A stretch of 64,000 nt of DNA from Pseudonocardia sediminis (GCF_004217185.1 NZ_SHKL01000001.1:6322001-6386000), one strand, 5' to 3'. Shown: positions 25,098-35,750, counted from the first letter of the stretch. Program-made: numbers and translations. The notes: generated by a model from the letters alone, not told the origin.

Positions 25098-25919
25098 GTG
25101 AGCACCTCCGTCCGGCGACCCACCCGGCGGGCCGCCGCCGGGCTCGCCGCGCGCGTCGAGGCCGGCGAGAGCCCGATCGGCCGAGCCCGCCGCGTGGGCC
25201 GGATCCTGCGTGGCCTCGCCGTGGCCTATCCCGACGCCCACTGCGAACTCGATTTCGGCACGCCGCTGGACCTGGCCGTCGCCACGATCCTGTCCGCGCA
25301 GTGCACCGACGAGCGGGTCAACCAGGTCACGCCCGGCCTGTTCGCCGCGTACCCGAGCGCCGCGGACTACGCGGGGGCGGACCGCACCGAGCTCGAGGAG
25401 CGCATCCGCTCGACCGGCTTCTACCGGAACAAGGCCACCTCGCTGATCGGGCTGGGCGCGGCCGTCGTGGAGAACCACGGCGGCGAGCTGCCGGCCACCC
25501 TCGACGAGCTGGTGAAGCTGCCCGGGATCGGCCGGAAGACGGCGAACGTCATCCTCGGCAACGCCTTCGACGTCCCCGGGATCACCGTCGACACCCACTT
25601 CGGCCGGCTCGTGCGGCGCTGGGGCTGGACCACCGAGGAGGACCCGGTCAAGGTCGAGCACGCGATCGGCGAGCTCGTCCCGCGGCGGGACTGGACGATC
25701 GTCTCGCACCACGTGATCTTCCACGGCCGTCGCGTCTGCCACGCCAAGAAACCGGCCTGCGGGGCGTGCTCGCTGGCCGTCGACTGCCCGTCGTTCGGGC
25801 TCGGACCGACCGAGCCCGAACAGGCCGCCGCGCTGGTCAAGGGCCCGGAGCGGCCGCACCTGCTGGAGCTGGTCGGCCTCGGCGACGGGACCCCCGCTCC
25901 CTCCGGGAACGGGCGGTGA
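25098..25919 (+). CDS. nth: Endonuclease III
   Basis: A 273-residue base-excision repair glycosylase/AP lyase for oxidised pyrimidines. The helix-hairpin-helix LPGIGRKTANV contains the catalytic Lys and VDTHFGRL the catalytic Asp. The [4Fe-4S] ligands are C-x6-C-x2-C-x5-C in CHAKKPACGACSLAVDC. An N-terminal basic extension of ~35 residues (RRPTRRAAAGLAAR) is typical of actinobacteria. The start is GTG 25098. Four-base overlaps link it with the thioredoxin-like gene and onward to marP. Confidence 0.95.
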   Translation: MSTSVRRPTRRAAAGLAARVEAGESPIGRARRVGRILRGLAVAYPDAHCELDFGTPLDLAVATILSAQCTDERVNQVTPGLFAAYPSAADYAGADRTELEERIRSTGFYRNKATSLIGLGAAVVENHGGELPATLDELVKLPGIGRKTANVILGNAFDVPGITVDTHFGRLVRRWGWTTEEDPVKVEHAIGELVPRRDWTIVSHHVIFHGRRVCHAKKPACGACSLAVDCPSFGLGPTEPEQAAALVKGPERPHLLELVGLGDGTPAPSGNGR

Positions 25920-26626
25920 GCCGGTCGGGCACCCGGTCGCGCCACGGCGGGGCCTCCCGCTCGGAGATCGTCGCGACGGTGGTCGTCGTCGTCCTCGTCG
26001 CGCTCGCGGTGTTCGCCCTGTGGCCGGACTCCCCGTCCGGATCGTCGTCCGGCACGGGCACCGACTCGTCGACGGCGGGTGAGCCGGACGGCGACCCGGC
26101 CGCGGCGGACCCGGTGGCGCTGGCCTCGGCCCGCGCCGGCGCCGCGCTCGATCCGTGCCCGGCCCCCCGGCCCGGTGCGGCCCCCGCATTCGATGCGACC
26201 GCAGCCGGACCGCTGGCCGGGGTGACGGTGCCGTGCCTGGGCGCCGACGGGACCGTCGACGTCGGCGCGGCGCTGGCCGGGCGGCCGGCGCTGGTCAACG
26301 TCTGGGCGTCCTGGTGTGCGCCGTGCCGCGAGGAGCTGCCGGCGCTCGCCGAGTACGCCGCGCGGCCGGGCTCGGTGCCGGTGCTCACCGTCGACGTCCG
26401 CGACGACCCGGTGGCCGCGTTGTCGCTGCTGCGCGACCTGCGCGTGACGCTGCCCGCGGTCACCGACCCGCGGAACGCGCTGCGCACCGCCCTGGACATC
26501 CCGCCCGCGCTGCCGGCCAGCTACGTCGTGCGCGCCGACGGCACCGTGGCCCGGGTGGACCCGCCGATCCCGTTCCGCTCCGCGGACGAGGTCGCCGCCG
26601 CCGTCACGAAGCTGGGAGCGTCGTGA
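25916..26626 (+). CDS. Membrane-anchored TlpA-like thioredoxin
   Basis: A 236-residue extracytoplasmic disulfide oxidoreductase. An N-terminal membrane helix (~18-40) is followed by a Ser/Gly/Asp linker and a thioredoxin fold with WASWCAPCREELP as active site. Two extra cysteines (DPCPAP and VPCLG) lie before the fold. It overlaps nth by GTGA and the Nudix gene by GTGA. In M. tuberculosis the equivalent gene is Rv3673c. Its likely role is reducing or isomerising exported proteins. Confidence 0.88.
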   Translation: MSRSGTRSRHGGASRSEIVATVVVVVLVALAVFALWPDSPSGSSSGTGTDSSTAGEPDGDPAAADPVALASARAGAALDPCPAPRPGAAPAFDATAAGPLAGVTVPCLGADGTVDVGAALAGRPALVNVWASWCAPCREELPALAEYAARPGSVPVLTVDVRDDPVAALSLLRDLRVTLPAVTDPRNALRTALDIPPALPASYVVRADGTVARVDPPIPFRSADEVAAAVTKLGAS

Positions 26627-27324
26627 GCCCCTCTCTCGACCCCGCCGCCGCTCCGGAGTCGCTGCGCCCCCTGGTCGACGGCGCGGACGGCATCGACCCC
26701 GCGTTCTTCGGGCACCGCCGCACCCCGCCGGAGTCCGGCGGGCGCAAGGCCGCGGTCCTGATGCTGTTCGCCGACGGCTCCGGTGGCGAGCACGGCGACG
26801 AGCCGGACGTGCTGCTCACCGAGCGCGCCAGCACGCTGCGCGCCCACGCCGGGCAGGTCTCGTTCCCCGGCGGCGGCATCGACCCCGGTGACGACGGCCC
26901 GGTCGCCGCCGCCCTGCGCGAGGCGGAGGAGGAGACCGGGCTGGACCCGTCCGGGGTCGTCCCGCTCGCCGTGCTGCCCGAGCTGCTGATCCCGCCGACC
27001 GGCTTCCTGGTCACGCCGGTGCTCGCGCACTGGGCGCGACCGGCACCGGTCCGGGTGGTCGACCGCGGGGAGACCGAACGGGTGCTGCGGGTCCCGGTGG
27101 GTGAGCTCCTCGACCCCGACAACCGGCTCAGCGTCCGCGGCCCGCGAGGTCACACGGGCCCGGCGTTCCGGACGTCGGGGCTGTTGATCTGGGGCTTCAC
27201 CGCTGGCCTATTGTCCGCGCTGCTGCACCGCTCCGGCTGGGAGCGTCCCTGGGACGCCACCCGTACGGAGGACCTCGACGAGGCCTGGTCACGGGCCCGA
27301 ACCCGACGCCAGGAGGCTACGTGA
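26623..27324 (+). CDS. Nudix CoA pyrophosphatase-like protein
   Basis: A 233-residue Nudix hydrolase. A full Nudix box, GGGIDPGDDGPVAAALREAE with EETGL following, is preceded by RAHAGQVSFPGG, the UPF0035/CoA-diphosphatase signature found in NudL and Nudt7-type enzymes. It sits inside the nth-to-marP run with 4-nt overlaps on both sides. Confidence 0.9.
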   Translation: MSPSLDPAAAPESLRPLVDGADGIDPAFFGHRRTPPESGGRKAAVLMLFADGSGGEHGDEPDVLLTERASTLRAHAGQVSFPGGGIDPGDDGPVAAALREAEEETGLDPSGVVPLAVLPELLIPPTGFLVTPVLAHWARPAPVRVVDRGETERVLRVPVGELLDPDNRLSVRGPRGHTGPAFRTSGLLIWGFTAGLLSALLHRSGWERPWDATRTEDLDEAWSRARTRRQEAT

Positions 27325-28520
27325 GCTGGGTCGACATCCTGGTCGTCGTGCTGGCACTGCTGGCCGCGGTGTCCGGGTGGCGGCACGGGGTCGCGGTCGC
27401 GCTGCTGTCGTTCATCGGCGTGCTGGCCGGGGCCGTCCTCGGCCTGCGCCTGGCCCCGTTGCTGGCCGGCGGCGTCGAGTCGCAGCAGGCGAAGATCCTG
27501 GTCAGCATCGGCGCCGTCGTGCTGCTGGTCGCGCTCGGCGAGGCGACCGGGGTGTACTTCGGCCGCAAGATCCGGGACCGGATCCGCGGCGAGAGCGTGA
27601 TCAAGATCGACTCGGCGCTGGGCGCCGGGGTGCAGGCCGTCGCCGTGGTGATCGCCGCCTGGCTGATCGCGCTGCCGCTGGCCTCGACGAGCCTGGCCGG
27701 GGTGACCTCGGCGGTGCGCGACTCCACCGTCCTGCGCACCGTGGACTCGGTGATGCCCGACGCCGCCCGGGCCCTGCCCGCCGAGCTGCGCCAGATCCTG
27801 GACAACTCCGGCTTCCCGGACGTCGTCAGCCCGTTCGCCCGGACGCCCGTCGCCGCCGTCGGGCCGCCGGACTCCGGTCTGGCGAACTCCCCGGTGGTCA
27901 GCGAGGTCCGCGACAGCATCCTCAAGGTGCGCGGGCGGGCGCCGTCGTGCCGTCGCGCGCTGGAGGGCACCGGGTTCGTCGTCGCCCCGCAGCGGGTGAT
28001 GACCAACGCCCACGTCGTCGCCGGCACGACCAGCACCAGCGTCGAGGTGACGACCGGTTCCGGGCGGACCCGCCAGCTCGACGCGGACGTGATCAGCTAC
28101 GACCCCGAGGTCGACGTCGCGGTGCTCGACGTGCCCGACCTCGAGGCCGACCCGCTGCAGTTCAGCCCGGACCCGGCCCGCGTCGGCGACGACACGATCA
28201 TCATCGGCTACCCGCTGGACGGCCCCTACACGGTGACCCCGGGCAAGATCCGGGAGCGGATCCGGCTCCGCGGCCCGGACATCTACGACCAGGGCAGCGT
28301 CACCCGCGACGTCTACACGGTGCGCGCCGTCGTCCGTTCCGGGAACTCCGGCGGACCGATGATCGCGCCCGACGGGCGGGTCCTGGGCGTGGTGTTCGGC
28401 GCGGCGCTCGACGACTCGGAGACCGGCTTCGTGCTGACCGCCGAGCAGGTCGGCCAGGCGCTGAACGTGGCCGCGGGCGAGGACTCGCGGTCGGTCGACA
28501 CCGGGGAGTGCGCCTCCTGA
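27321..28520 (+). CDS. marP: Membrane serine protease MarP
   Basis: A 399-residue protein with four N-terminal membrane helices (CvpA-like, ~1-130) and a periplasmic trypsin-fold protease. The catalytic triad is His in TNAHVVAG, Asp in DPEVDVAVLD and Ser in SGNSGGP. The two cysteines that form the MarP disulfide are present (PSCRRAL, and TGEC at the C-terminus). In M. tuberculosis MarP is needed for acid and oxidative stress survival. Start ATG 27321 overlaps the Nudix gene by 4 nt. Confidence 0.95.
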   Translation: MSWVDILVVVLALLAAVSGWRHGVAVALLSFIGVLAGAVLGLRLAPLLAGGVESQQAKILVSIGAVVLLVALGEATGVYFGRKIRDRIRGESVIKIDSALGAGVQAVAVVIAAWLIALPLASTSLAGVTSAVRDSTVLRTVDSVMPDAARALPAELRQILDNSGFPDVVSPFARTPVAAVGPPDSGLANSPVVSEVRDSILKVRGRAPSCRRALEGTGFVVAPQRVMTNAHVVAGTTSTSVEVTTGSGRTRQLDADVISYDPEVDVAVLDVPDLEADPLQFSPDPARVGDDTIIIGYPLDGPYTVTPGKIRERIRLRGPDIYDQGSVTRDVYTVRAVVRSGNSGGPMIAPDGRVLGVVFGAALDDSETGFVLTAEQVGQALNVAAGEDSRSVDTGECAS

Positions 28521-28611
28521 TCGTCGTCCCATGATGCGGGAGGATCTCGCTGACATGTGGGAACGCTCGTAGCGTGGCCGGGGACCGTGCACCCGACCGC
28601 GAGGAGCCACC

Positions 28612-29820
28612 GTGCCGTCGACCGACGCCCCGGACGTCACCCGCACCCGTCGACGGTGGCTGGTGCTCGGGCTCGGGGTGCTCGCCCAGACGTCGTCGAG
28701 CGCGTTCGTCTACGGCATGCCGTTCCTGGTCCCGGTGCTGCGCGACCGTTACGGCCTCTCGCTCGCCGAGGCCGGGACCTACGTCGCCGCGCCGACGGCC
28801 GGGCTGCTCGTCGCGCTGATCGCCTGGGGTGCGGCCGCGGACCGGTGGGGTGAGCGGGTGGTGATCGGCGTCGGGCTGACGCTGTCGTCGTTCGCGATCG
28901 CGGCCGTCGCGCTGCTGCCGGGGCTCGGGCACGTCCCGGTGCTCCTGCTGCTGGCCGCCGGCGGCGCGGGCGGGGCGAGCGTGTCCTCGGCGAGCGGCCG
29001 GATGGTGATGGGCTGGTTCGGCCGCGACGAGCGTGGGCTGGCGATGGGGATCCGGCAGACCGCGCAGCCCCTCGGCGTCGCCGTCGCGGGGGTGTCGCTG
29101 CCGGCGCTGGCCGGCTCCGGCGGGCCGTTCGAGGCGCTGATCCTGCCCGCCGCGCTGTGCCTGGCCTCCGCCGTCCTGGTGGCCGTGCTGGCGCCCGACC
29201 CGCCGCGCACGCCGCGGCCCGCGGGCGAGGCGCGTCCGCGGTCGCCGTACCGGACGCCGGTGCTGTGGCGGGTGCACGCGGCCAGCGCCATGCTCGTCGT
29301 CCCGCAGTTCGCGGTGGCCGCGTTCGGCACCGAGTACCTGGTCCGCGAGCAGGGCTGGGGCCTGGCCGCGGCCGGTGGGTTCATGGCCGCGGTGCAGGTC
29401 GCGGGGGCGGCCGGGCGGATCGGGACCGGCGTGTGGTCGGACCGGGTCGGGTCCCGGCTGCGGCCGATGCGCCAGGTCGCGGTCGGCGCCGCGGCGGTGC
29501 TGCTGCTGTTCGCGCTCGGGGACCTGGTCGCGGGCTGGCTGGCCGTCGTCGCGCTCGCGATCGGCGCCGTCGTCAGCGTCGCCGACAACGGCCTGGCGTT
29601 CACCAGCACCGCCGAGATCGCCGGCCCGGCCTGGTCCGGCCGGGCCCTGGGCGTGCAGAACACCGGGCAGAACATCGTGTCCTCGGCGGTGCCGATCGTC
29701 CTCGGCGTCCTGATCGGCGCCACCGGCTACGCGGCCGGCTTCGCGATCGCCGCCCTGGCCCCGGTGGCCGCCATCGCCCTGACCCCCGTCCGCCAGGAGC
29801 CGACGACGTCCCGCTGGTAG
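28612..29820 (+). CDS. MFS transporter
   Basis: A 402-residue, 12-helix permease with AADRWGERVVIG as loop motif and MGIRQTAQPLGVAVAG in helix 5, resembling nitrate/oxalate-formate-type and CynX-like transporters. The substrate is unknown. The start is GTG 28612 with GAGGAG 6 nt upstream. Its promoter is probably within the 91-bp gap after marP. It is convergent with purA (13 bp). Confidence 0.88.
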   Translation: MPSTDAPDVTRTRRRWLVLGLGVLAQTSSSAFVYGMPFLVPVLRDRYGLSLAEAGTYVAAPTAGLLVALIAWGAAADRWGERVVIGVGLTLSSFAIAAVALLPGLGHVPVLLLLAAGGAGGASVSSASGRMVMGWFGRDERGLAMGIRQTAQPLGVAVAGVSLPALAGSGGPFEALILPAALCLASAVLVAVLAPDPPRTPRPAGEARPRSPYRTPVLWRVHAASAMLVVPQFAVAAFGTEYLVREQGWGLAAAGGFMAAVQVAGAAGRIGTGVWSDRVGSRLRPMRQVAVGAAAVLLLFALGDLVAGWLAVVALAIGAVVSVADNGLAFTSTAEIAGPAWSGRALGVQNTGQNIVSSAVPIVLGVLIGATGYAAGFAIAALAPVAAIALTPVRQEPTTSRW

Positions 29821-29833
29821 CTCCTGCGAGAGG

Positions 29834-31114
<1,281 letters not shown>

Positions 31115-31192
31115 GTGAGACTCCAGTTCTGCACGCACGTCACGTCGACGGGTCCGTTTTCCGGACACCGCGGCGGGGAGGGTAACCGATCA

Positions 31193-31888
31193 GTGGGTTC
31201 GACCGATCCTGAAGCGGTGCTGCTGACCTGCGCGAGCGAGACGCGACACCGTCTTCGGTCCTACGGTATCCGGCGCCGTGCGCAGCGGGAACGGGTGCCC
31301 GCCGCTCTGGCCGACGTGCCGTCGGTCACCCTCGGTCCGCGCCCCGGACGTGACGAGGTCGACCCGATCCTCGCCGATCGTCCGGACGCCCGGCTGATCG
31401 TGCACGGCACCGACGCCGACCTGGCGGCGGTGCTCGTCCGGCTGCTGCGCACGGAGCGTCTCGGCACCGAGGTCGGCTACGTCCCGGTCGCGCGCCGCTC
31501 GGTCGCCGCGGCCGTCTGGGGGCTTCCGCTCCGCCCGGACGCGGCCGCAGAGCTCGCCCGGCACGGTGTCGCCGGACCGGTCCCGCTGGTCCGCGACGAC
31601 GCCGGCGGGGTCCTGGTCGGGCGCGGCGAGATGCGGGACTTCGACGGCGAGGGCTACTGCGACGCCACCCTCGTCCTGCGCGGACGGGTCCGCCGCCTGC
31701 TCGTCGACGCCGGCCCGGACGGGGTCTCGGTCCTGCCCGACCGCGACGTCCGCGCCGCCGTCGGCCGCGCCGTGCAGATCGGCACCAGCGGAGCCCGGGT
31801 CACCAGCGACGGCGTCGAGCACCCCCGCGAGATCCCCCGCTGGGCCTGGTACCGCCACACCGAGCCCTGGCAGCTGGTCCGCCCCTGA
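31193..31888 (+). CDS. Conserved actinobacterial protein, divergent from purA
   Basis: A 231-residue protein of unknown function. The first half has an alternating helix/strand pattern (DARLIVHGTDADLAAVLVRLL, then LGTEVGYVPV) faintly like the nucleotide-binding half of diacylglycerol kinases, but without the GGDGT motif. The second half is beta-rich (ATLVLRGRVRRLLVD). It is in the same place as Rv0358 next to purA in M. tuberculosis. The start is GTG 31193 with GGGAGGG about 11 nt upstream. I would not assign an activity. Confidence 0.75.
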   Translation: MGSTDPEAVLLTCASETRHRLRSYGIRRRAQRERVPAALADVPSVTLGPRPGRDEVDPILADRPDARLIVHGTDADLAAVLVRLLRTERLGTEVGYVPVARRSVAAAVWGLPLRPDAAAELARHGVAGPVPLVRDDAGGVLVGRGEMRDFDGEGYCDATLVLRGRVRRLLVDAGPDGVSVLPDRDVRAAVGRAVQIGTSGARVTSDGVEHPREIPRWAWYRHTEPWQLVRP

Positions 31889-31897
31889 CCGGACCCG

Positions 31898-31948
31898 GCA
31901 CTCATGGCGCATCCGTACCGCTGTGCCGCACCGAAGCTCCATGAGCGC
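31898..31948. repeat. Palindromic repeat A, copy 1
   Basis: An imperfect inverted repeat of 51 nt. The left arm begins CACTCATGGCGCATCCGTAC, and the right arm reads CGCTCATGGAGCTTCGGTGC on the other strand. It lies between convergent genes and is followed 24 nt later by a second copy. It may act as a REP-like element or as a bidirectional terminator. Confidence 0.7.
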
Positions 31949-31972
31949 GGCGCCGACGCCGGAGGACCGCCG

Positions 31973-32022
31973 GACTCATGGCGCTTCGGTGCCGCCATGC
32001 CGAACGGAAGCCGCATGAGTGC
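31973..32022. repeat. Palindromic repeat A, copy 2
   Basis: The left arm starts ACTCATGGCGCTTCGGTGCC and the right arm ends CATGAGT. It shares the half-site pattern CTCATGG-GC-TCGGTGC with copy 1, so four related half-sites occur in alternating orientation. Confidence 0.7.
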
Positions 32023-32061
32023 GGCCCAGGGGACGGGACCCGGGGGCGGGGCGCGCGAGGG

Positions 32062-32739
32062 TCAGGCGGCGGCCCGGCCGTCGGTGGGGCGGCGGTGGTA
32101 GCTGTCGACGTAGACCTGGCCGGAGAGCTCGGCGATGGCGTCCATGATCTCGTCGGTGACCGCGCGGCGGATGGCCGGCGAGCCCTCGAGTCCCTCGTAG
32201 CGGCTGAACTCCAGCGGCGTGCCGAAGCGGACCTGGACCGGCGCGATCCGCGGGAAGCGGCGCCCGACGGGCTGGACCCTCTCGGTGCCGGTCAGCGCGA
32301 CCGGGACGACGACGGCGCCGGTCGACAGGGCGAGCGACGCGACGCCGGTGTGCCCGCGGTGCAGCCGGCCGTCGAGCGAACGCGTGCCCTCCGGGTAGAT
32401 GCCGAACGCCCCTCCGGCGCGCAGCACGGTGCGCCCGGCGTCGAGGGCGGCGAGGCCCGCCTTGACGTTGCCGCGGTCCACCGGGACGTAGCCCAGCGCG
32501 GTGAGGAACCGGGCCATGAGCCGGCCCTTGACCCCGCGGCCGGTGAAGTACTCGGCCTTGCCGAGGAACGCGACCGGGCGCGGGGTGACGAGCGGGATGA
32601 ACGCCGTGTCGACGGCGGCGCGGTGGTTGGCGGCCAGGATCACCGGCCCGGTGACCGGCACCCGGTCCGCACCCAGCACGCGCGGGCGCCACAGCAGACG
32701 GAGGAGGGGGGCGAGCACGTACTTGATCAGGAACTGCAC
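32062..32739 (-). CDS. 1-acylglycerol-3-phosphate acyltransferase (PlsC-like)
   Basis: A 225-residue membrane-associated acyltransferase of phospholipid synthesis. It has the catalytic block NHRAAVDTAF (the family's H-x4-D), FLGKAEYF and GIYPEGTRSLDG. One N-terminal hydrophobic segment (IKYVLAPLLRLLW) would anchor it. Acyl donor and acceptor are not determinable. It is downstream of the FUSC gene on the same strand, 224 bp apart, and convergent with the gene beside purA across the repeat pair. Confidence 0.9.
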   Translation of the reverse strand: MQFLIKYVLAPLLRLLWRPRVLGADRVPVTGPVILAANHRAAVDTAFIPLVTPRPVAFLGKAEYFTGRGVKGRLMARFLTALGYVPVDRGNVKAGLAALDAGRTVLRAGGAFGIYPEGTRSLDGRLHRGHTGVASLALSTGAVVVPVALTGTERVQPVGRRFPRIAPVQVRFGTPLEFSRYEGLEGSPAIRRAVTDEIMDAIAELSGQVYVDSYHRRPTDGRAAA

Positions 32740-32839
32740 CAGGACCTCGAGCCTCTACCTTCGGACGGCGACGGCCACACCACACCGTGGGGTGGGACCA
32801 GTGGAGTCCCAGCGCCGAGTTCAGCACCCGAGAGTCTGG

Positions 32840-32859
32840 CCCTGTCCTTCCGGACAGGG
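32840..32859. terminator. Hairpin between FUSC and acyltransferase genes
   Basis: CCCTGTCC-TTCC-GGACAGGG is a perfect 8-bp stem with a 4-nt loop. It lies in the 224-bp gap downstream of the FUSC gene and upstream of the acyltransferase gene. It could end the first transcript or be an operator; no U-run follows. Confidence 0.4.
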
Positions 32860-32963
32860 AATGTCTGTCGCGCAGCACCCCCCGATCAGCGCAACCGGTA
32901 CTCACCCGCCGCAGCGGCGCCTCCTGCTCCGTCACCCCGCGTGACCTCTCGTGAGCGGACCCG

Positions 32964-34073
32964 TCAGGGCGTCTCGCGGAGAGCCTGTTGCGCCTGCGCC
33001 CGGTCCAGGCCGGTGGCCTGCAGCAGGTCGACCGCGATCGAGCGCACCTGCGCGACGAGCACCGCCGCCGACGGCCCGTACGGGAGGCCGGGATCCTCGG
33101 CCAGAGCCGCCGCGCGGTGCGCGGCGTCCCGGATCGCCCCGCGGGCACGCTCCCGGTCGCCGTCGACGCCGAGCTCGCCGATCAGGGCGCCGACGGCGGT
33201 GCCGAGCTCGTCGAGGGTGTCGGCCAGACCGTCCGGGACGGGCTCGCCGTCCTCGATCGCGGTCAGCGCGCGGCGGGTCAGCACCCGCAGGTTGCGGACG
33301 GCGTAGTCGGTGCGTTCGGCGAGCTCCCGGTAGCGCTGCAGCATCCGCCGGCGCGGCCGTCGCAGCGGCGACACCGAGGCGACCTCGCTCGCCGACCGGA
33401 CGGCGGCGCGCATCTCGTCGATCATCGGCTGGGTGTCGCGGGACCGGTCCAGGGCCGCCGACGCGGCGTCGCGGTCGTTCTCGCGCAGCGCGACGGCGAC
33501 GTCGTGCAGCACCGCGACCAGCTCGTCGAGGGCGCGCCGGGCCTCGCGGTGCACGATCCGGATCGGGTTCACCGGGATCAGCGCGGCGATCAGGATCCCG
33601 GCCGCACCGCCGATCAGCGCGTCCACGCAGCGGTCGATCCCGCCGGTCTCACCGGGCGGCAGCAGCGTCGTGACGAGCACGGCGGACGCACCGGCCTGGG
33701 CAACGATCAGCGTCCCGCCGTCGGTGAACACCGCGATCGCCATGGCCAGGGCGACCACCAGAGCCAGCTGCCAGACACCGCTGCCGATCTGCGCGATCAG
33801 CAGGTCGCCGACGAGCACGCCGAGGCTCACCCCGACCACCAGCTCGGCGGCGCGGCGCACGCGGGAGTTCAGCGTCAGCCCGAGGCTGATCACCGCGGCG
33901 ATCGGGGCGAAGAACGGCCGGGCGTGCCCGACCAGGTCCCCGGCCACGTACAGCGCGAGCCCGGCGGCGACGGCGCACTGCACGATCGGCAGCGCGGACG
34001 CCCGCAGCCGCCGGAGCCCGAGCTCGACCCGGCGACGGACCCGTGACCCCGTCCGGCCGACCGCCCCGGTCAC
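32964..34073 (-). CDS. FUSC/aromatic acid exporter-family membrane protein
   Basis: A 369-residue protein. The N-terminal half has about six membrane helices (e.g. ALPIVQCAVAAGLALYVAGD) with the family-typical ARPFFAPIAAVISLG. The C-terminal half is a soluble helical region rich in Arg/Glu/Asp. This matches the ArAE_1/FUSC family, proposed exporters of aromatic compounds. It lies 25 bp downstream of the DUF3151 gene and probably belongs to the fba operon. Confidence 0.87.
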   Translation of the reverse strand: MTGAVGRTGSRVRRRVELGLRRLRASALPIVQCAVAAGLALYVAGDLVGHARPFFAPIAAVISLGLTLNSRVRRAAELVVGVSLGVLVGDLLIAQIGSGVWQLALVVALAMAIAVFTDGGTLIVAQAGASAVLVTTLLPPGETGGIDRCVDALIGGAAGILIAALIPVNPIRIVHREARRALDELVAVLHDVAVALRENDRDAASAALDRSRDTQPMIDEMRAAVRSASEVASVSPLRRPRRRMLQRYRELAERTDYAVRNLRVLTRRALTAIEDGEPVPDGLADTLDELGTAVGALIGELGVDGDRERARGAIRDAAHRAAALAEDPGLPYGPSAAVLVAQVRSIAVDLLQATGLDRAQAQQALRETP

Positions 34074-34098
34074 CGGAGACCCGTTGTCGAGGGGTCGG

Positions 34099-34512
34099 TC
34101 AGGACAGGCCGAGGGCGGCGGGCGCCTCGGGGTCGGAGTCCGAGAGCAGCGTGAGCAGGCGCTCGACCTCGGCGGTCTCGCCGATCTGCTGCGCCGCGCG
34201 GTACAACGCCCCGGTGGCGCGCAGGAAGCCGCGGTTGGGCTCGTGCGACCACGGCACCGGGCCGAAGCCCTTCCAGCCGTTGCGGCGGAGCTGGTCCAGG
34301 CCGCGGTGGTAGCCGGTGCGGGCGAAGGCGTAGCCGGTGACGGCGTCGCCGCCGTCGAGGGCGCGCTCGGCCAGCACCGCCCAGGCGATGCTCGACGTGG
34401 GGCTCGCGGCCGCGACCTCGGAGGCGTCCTTGCCGGCGTCGAGCTCGGCGGAGGCCGGGTCGGCGGGCAGTCGCGTGGACTCGGGCTCGAGCAGGTTGCC
34501 GTGCAGACTCAT
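34099..34512 (-). CDS. DUF3151 family protein
   Basis: A 137-residue soluble helical protein with the DUF3151 hallmarks AYAFARTGYHRGLDQLRRNGW-type segment (here beginning GYAFARTGYHRGLD) and GFGPVPWSHEPNRGFLRA. The function is unknown. It follows fba on the same strand, as it does in mycobacteria. Confidence 0.9.
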   Translation of the reverse strand: MSLHGNLLEPESTRLPADPASAELDAGKDASEVAAASPTSSIAWAVLAERALDGGDAVTGYAFARTGYHRGLDQLRRNGWKGFGPVPWSHEPNRGFLRATGALYRAAQQIGETAEVERLLTLLSDSDPEAPAALGLS

Positions 34513-34567
34513 GTGCCCATCCTCGCGCCCACCCGCGGCGTCGTGCCAGCGGGTGGGCGCGAGCGGG

Positions 34568-35602
34568 TCACTTGCCGAGAGCCTTGCCGGCCGACTTCAG
34601 CGACTCGCAGGCCTCCTGGACGCGCTCGGCCATGCCGACCTCGGCCTTCTTGAGGTAGGACCGCGGGTCGTAGACCTTCTTGTTGCCGACCTCGCCGTCG
34701 ATCTTCAGCACGCCGTCGTAGTTCTCGAAGATGTGCGAGACGATCGGGCGGGTGAACGCGTACTGGGCGTCGGTGTCGACGTTCATCTTCACCACGCCGT
34801 AGCCCAGCGCCTCGTGGATCTCCTCCAGCGAGGAGCCGGAGCCACCGTGGAAGACCAGGTCGAACGGCTTCTCGGACGCACCGGAGCCGATCTTCTCCCG
34901 GGCGACGTCCTGGCCCTGCTTGAGGATCTCCGGGCGCAGCTTGACGTTGCCCGGCTTGTAGACGCCGTGCACGTTGCCGAACGTCGCGGCCAGCAGGTAG
35001 CGGCCCTTCTCGCCGGTGCCGAGCACGTCGACGGTGCGCTCGTAGTCCCCGGGCGCGGTGTAGAGCTTGTCGTTGATGTCGTTGGCGACGCCGTCCTCCT
35101 CGCCGCCGACGACGCCGATCTCCACCTCGAGGATGATGTTCGCCTTGACCGCCTGCTCCAGCAGCTCGGCCGCGATCTTCAGGTTCTCCTCGAGCTCGGT
35201 CGCCGAGCCGTCCCACATGTGCGACTGGAACAGCGGGTTCTTCCCGTTGCTCACCCGCTCCTGGCTGATCGCGATCAGCGGGCGGACGAACGTGTCCAGC
35301 TTGTCCTTCGGGCAGTGGTCGGTGTGCAGCGCGACGTTGATCGGGTACTGCTCGGCGACGACGTGCGCGAACTCGGCCAGGCCGACCGAGCCGGTGACCA
35401 TGTCCTTGACGCGGGTTCCGGAGAGGAACTCGGCACCGCCGGTGGACACCTGCACGATGCCGTCCGAGCCCGCCTCGGCGAACCCGCGCAGCGCGGCGTT
35501 CAGCGTCTCCGTGCTGGTCACGTTGATCGCCGGGTAGGCGAACTCGCCGCTCTTGGCGTTGTCCAGCATCTGGTTGTAGATCTCGGGCGTGGCGATCGGC
35601 AT
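34568..35602 (-). CDS. fbaA: Class II fructose-bisphosphate aldolase
   Basis: A 344-residue zinc-dependent aldolase of glycolysis and gluconeogenesis. It has the metal-binding ALHTDHCPKD, the VEIGVVGGEEDGV loop and FHGGSGSSLEEI with a zinc-ligand His, followed by VVKMNVDTDAQ. Start ATG 35602 has GAGGAG close upstream. It is the first gene of a likely operon with DUF3151 and FUSC genes and is divergent from the sigma factor gene. Confidence 0.97.
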   Translation of the reverse strand: MPIATPEIYNQMLDNAKSGEFAYPAINVTSTETLNAALRGFAEAGSDGIVQVSTGGAEFLSGTRVKDMVTGSVGLAEFAHVVAEQYPINVALHTDHCPKDKLDTFVRPLIAISQERVSNGKNPLFQSHMWDGSATELEENLKIAAELLEQAVKANIILEVEIGVVGGEEDGVANDINDKLYTAPGDYERTVDVLGTGEKGRYLLAATFGNVHGVYKPGNVKLRPEILKQGQDVAREKIGSGASEKPFDLVFHGGSGSSLEEIHEALGYGVVKMNVDTDAQYAFTRPIVSHIFENYDGVLKIDGEVGNKKVYDPRSYLKKAEVGMAERVQEACESLKSAGKALGK

Positions 35603-35750
35603 CGGCGCTCCTCGGGTCGGGGCGGGTGTACTTGCTGGCCAGTATCACGTACCCGATCCGCACGGCCCCATAGCGAAAGAACATGTGCCTGGTCACCCGG
35701 CCGGGGCCGATACCGCGAAGATCCATCCGGTCCACCGCTACGCTGGTGAC

